The notes under the pieces are model-generated. The model did not search any database. It was not told where the DNA came from and was given only the letters and a program-made list of their open reading frames with translations. Below are positions 7,496 through 10,174 of a stretch of DNA of 10,174 bases, one piece after another (within the stretch, counting starts at the first letter, position 1; every line of letters begins with the position of its first letter). A program made the translations under genes and the position numbers. The DNA is from Phoronis ovalis (taxonomy: Eukaryota > Phoronida > Phoronidae), in the NCBI GenBank assembly GCA_028565635.1, contig JAOXYB010066911.1, forward strand, positions 1 through 10,174. Direction: 5' to 3'.

Positions 7496-8874
7496 ATGGA
7501 AATTCTTAAAAGTTAGAGCTGTGATATATCAGTTCCTCTTATGATTTATCAGTAGACATCTCTGATAGATGCTCTGCCATTGTTTTTGTGTCCGTATATT
7601 ATAGTTTCATCCAAAATATTTTTATTTGAATGACATTATGGAAAAAACTGCAAGCCTTTAGAATATATAGTATGACATATCTAAGAAGACTACTGGTATC
7701 ATTAGGATGCTAAGTGTAGTAGAGTATTGTTCACATAGGCTTTGTCTTCAAGATTATCCACAGGATGTCTCTGCAGTTTGTTTAGTCTCATGTTAACACA
7801 TGGAGTTATAACACTGATATGATGAATTTAGTTACAACTGCTAGTAAACTGGCTTAATGGACATTGATTTTGATAATAATTAACAGTGATTTATGTAACA
7901 TGAGCATATTGCTTTGGTTTTAAATTTTTTATTGTATACTCTTTATATATTCCATATTAATGGTGCTTATAAGCCTTATGCTAGTGTTTTGATATCTAAA
8001 GATTTGCTCCGTCTAATTTCTTTGACATGTTTTCTTAACAATGTGCTTAGTAATATGCTATGAACCATTTAACGAGAAGTATGGTGCTAATTTAAATGCT
8101 GTATTTGTCCGAGTACAAGCCTTTTTAGCTGGGCTTTTATTCAAGGGGGAGCTTGTATTTCATACTGGAATATAGTATATTTTATTATAAAAAGAAATCT
8201 TTTGCATGTGATAAAATGAAAAAGCATAGTAACCTACCTACATTGTGTTTAAGGGTCTGTCAAGTAGTAAACTGCCAAGTGGAGGCTTTTATTCCGATAA
8301 ATATGATCAGCAGTGTAGCAGGAAAAATAGTGTATTTTAATGTTTGCTTGAAATTATTTTTCATCAGTTTACTTAACTATGTATCAATGCATTTAAAGTT
8401 TGTTGTAAAAAATTCCATTATATAGTATAGTGTTACACAAAAATCAATAATGATTTTTAGTTTGAAGAAATTTAATGCTATCTGTTGCCAGGTGTTGGGT
8501 ACACACACTGAGCTGCCCTAATCCGGCTGCTTTTGTTTGATTTACAATTATAAAAGGAGGATGTGTGATAGCTTTGCTCAGTGTTGTATGTAAAGGTTGT
8601 ATAAATGATTTTGTTTAATTGATTTTGCGTAGACTTTTTGTCGGGATACATTTTTTCAGTCTTTTTTTGGTATATAGTTTTTGATTTATGTTGCATATAT
8701 ACAGCTTTTGAAAAAAATCCTTAATTCTTAGATACTGTTTCATGGAATAATAGTGATATTGATATATTCTTCTGTATCTGTTTATTGATGTAGTTGGTAC
8801 TTTTTGGAGGCTAAATTTATACTCTTTTAGCACTATGCTCACGCTTGTGGTTCGCATATTTCTTGTTCAAATGG

Positions 8875-8880
8875 AATAAA
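8875..8880 (+). terminator. Distal polyadenylation signal AATAAA
   Basis: AATAAA is followed by CATGTTGTTT, a T/G-rich downstream element. If used, it would extend the 3' UTR to about 1.65 kb. The T-rich, gene-free character of 7233-8900 is compatible with a long 3' UTR. Confidence 0.4.
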
Positions 8881-9068
8881 CATGTTGTTTAAGACAAATT
8901 CTCACAGGAATTAGAGCCATATATATCGCTTGTTACCTCAGTGTGACTTATGGAGAGCCTCTCCCCACACACGCTGATGAAATATTTATTCTTACTCACA
9001 TTACGTAATTTCTCATTATTTAACACAGTAGTTCGATATTTTTGCACAACATAATTGTCTTACCAATG

Positions 9069-9244
9069 GTTAATGTTGCTGAAAGGGTCGTTGTCGTAAG
9101 GGGTACTACAGAAGTGTACCCGGCGGACAATTTCCACAAGGCGGTAAACTTCTAGACCCATTTACAAAACGTCTTGAGGAAGTTGTACCCTGGGTACACT
9201 TCTGTAGTACCCCTTACGACAACGACCCTTTCAGCGTTAATGTT
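9069..9244. mobile_element. Short foldback MITE with perfect 44-nt terminal repeats and 9-bp target duplication
   Basis: Arms 9078-9121 and 9192-9235 are perfect 44-nt inverted repeats (terminus GCTGAAAGGGTCG). GTTAATGTT flanks the element at 9069-9077 and 9236-9244, a 9-bp target-site duplication. The element is 158 nt. Beyond the perfect arms the inner sequence still pairs at about 16 of 22 positions (9122-9143 with 9170-9191), so most of the element can fold into one long hairpin. There is no coding capacity. Its ends differ from those of the element at 1698-2095, so it is a separate family, though the 9-bp duplication suggests the same superfamily. It lies about 190 nt beyond the last candidate polyadenylation signal, outside the predicted transcript. 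Confidence 0.88.
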
Positions 9245-9245
9245 G

Positions 9246-9895
9246 TGCAGTGTGAAAAACTAAAAATAGTAGACGCAGTCAGCTAGATGAAATCATTCCA
9301 TTCTAGGATATATAAAACTCTCTTTTACTTCGTTTATATAGCATCTTTTTGTGGTATTGTGGCGCGATCATCGAACATTATAACGTAAAAAAAATACTTT
9401 TTCATTTGACAGATATAGATGTGGAACAGGTCCACGCGCGGAACAGGTGAACTTTATGGCCGACTTTATGTGATGTAAACTCCTAACCCTGGCGCCTGCC
9501 ATGCACCATAAAACATATTATTTGCAACGTTATATCTGGTACGTTATAGTTATGAAATTAGTATATATCAGCGGAATTGATTAAACTATGTGAGAGATAA
9601 ATAGAGTCAATAGAAAAGAAAAGATTACTATAGAAGTATCGAACATCTTGTTTGTCCTCTCATTACTGCGTCTTTCGATCTTTTGCACACACAGAAAATT
9701 AAATCAGACCTGTAGCCGCGCGAAGCTGGGTTCCCGAATGATTTTTCCATCGAATGTAGCGGGGAATCTAGTCTATAAAAAGATTCTTACTATAATCAGT
9801 GACATATCCAGTAAGATACTTTTAGTTACAGTTATATTTTTAATAAGTGTGTCGTCAAGTCTCAAGAAAATGCCTACGCGAAATGTATGTATGCA
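9246..9895. other. Gene-free region between the small MITE and repeat copy 2
   Basis: Slightly less AT-rich patches (around 9430-9500 and 9710-9770) but no domain-bearing ORF. GGAACAGGT occurs twice, at 9423 and 9440. TATA-like motifs occur at 9309 (ATATATAAAA) and 9775 (TATAAAA), so the promoter of a gene beyond the window is possible but unproven. The open frame 9648-9947 starts with TTG and runs into the repeat. Confidence 0.4.
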
Positions 9896-10048
9896 TCCCC
9901 GGGTGGTAATTGTCAAAAATGTTGGAGGGGTGTGCGGCCCAGGGTAAAAAAACTTGACCCTGTGGCAAATAAAGATTACTAAAAATATATCCTGTGGTAA
10001 ATGAAAAAAAATACGTAAAATGTACCCTGTTGTAAATAGTTCTCTCAA
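9896..10048 (+). repeat. Degenerate dispersed repeat (copy 2)
   Basis: The head (CCCCGGG, then GGAGGGGTGTGCGGCCCA, then GGTAAAAAAAC) aligns with copy 1 at 3738-3792. Its units at about 9943, 9964, 9996 and 10031 are spaced 21, 32 and 35 nt, close to copy 1. It is in the same orientation as copy 1. Open frames at 9648-9947 (+) and 9773-10048 (-) run through it and are not supported as genes. Confidence 0.6.
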
Positions 10049-10174
10049 AAATTCACTTGTAAATTGTGTATAAATATAGGAAAATTTACGGACTTCACTT
10101 TTTGCTGTTTATCCTATCTATAGGATACACAGCATTGGTATCATCTTTCACGTGATAATTTTCAATATTGTTTA

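Larger units (their letters stand above)
7233..8900 (+). other. 3' UTR and downstream T-rich region
   Basis: No coding signal is seen on either strand. Short open frames at 8153-8425 (+), 8478-8696 (-) and 8615-8857 (-) are low-complexity, AT-driven and lack domains. A small repeat-like patch at 8108-8160 contains inverted TACAAGC/GCTTGTA, and GGCTTTTATTC occurs there and again at 8284. How much of the region is transcribed depends on which polyadenylation signal is used. Confidence 0.5.

Noticed and set aside
9423-9448. Direct repeat GGAACAGGT twice, 17 nt apart, with AGGT(C/G)(C/A)A half-site look
   Set aside because: Could suggest nuclear-receptor half-sites, but spacing does not fit standard response elements and there is no adjacent gene.
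9648-9947. 99-codon plus-strand open frame
   Set aside because: Starts at TTG, ends inside repeat copy 2, and has no domain; its hydrophobic stretches follow from T-rich sequence.

Overview
The window is AT-rich animal DNA. It holds one multi-exon gene on the + strand. The exon organisation (extracellular domains each on their own phase-1 to phase-1 exon, GT/AG introns with T-rich acceptors), the domain types (CUB and sushi/CCP) and the small inverted-repeat transposons point to a metazoan, most likely an invertebrate. The phylum cannot be fixed from the sequence alone.

The gene can be read end to end as six exons: 3046-3103, 4503-4877, 5144-5353, 5791-5850, 6231-6357 and 6821-7232. The exon lengths sum to 1242 nt, giving a 413-residue type I membrane protein. 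It has a signal peptide (about 1-22), one CUB domain (27-143), one sushi/CCP domain (148-213), a short Thr/Pro-rich stalk (215-252), one transmembrane helix (253-275) and a hydrophilic cytoplasmic tail of 137 residues with five tyrosines and a proline-rich patch. I recognise both extracellular domains but cannot assign the whole protein to a named family. It looks like an invertebrate CUB-CCP adhesion or signalling receptor. A stop-containing candidate exon between the stalk and membrane exons (5985-6028) would give a soluble form.

Layout. 1-1697: no gene seen. 1698-2095: non-autonomous inverted-repeat transposon with 88-nt arms, flanked by 9-bp direct repeats; its 204-nt centre carries a 37-codon ORF in a strong start context and a consensus splice donor. 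2096-3045: presumed promoter and 5' leader, with a possible TATA box at 2878. 3046-7232: the receptor gene; its 1.4-kb first intron carries a degenerate repeat (3737-4055). 7233 to about 8900: T-rich 3' region with three AATAAA signals. 9069-9244: a second, smaller transposon with perfect 44-nt arms and 9-bp target duplication. 9246-9895: no gene seen. 9896-10048: second copy of the intron-1 repeat. The remainder to 10174 is plain AT-rich sequence.

The gene and the mobile elements appear independent: both transposons lie outside the predicted transcript, and only the dispersed repeat lies inside an intron. The observations that most merit follow-up are the intact receptor with its modular, skippable exons and possible soluble isoform, and the transposon that seems to carry a piece of coding sequence.
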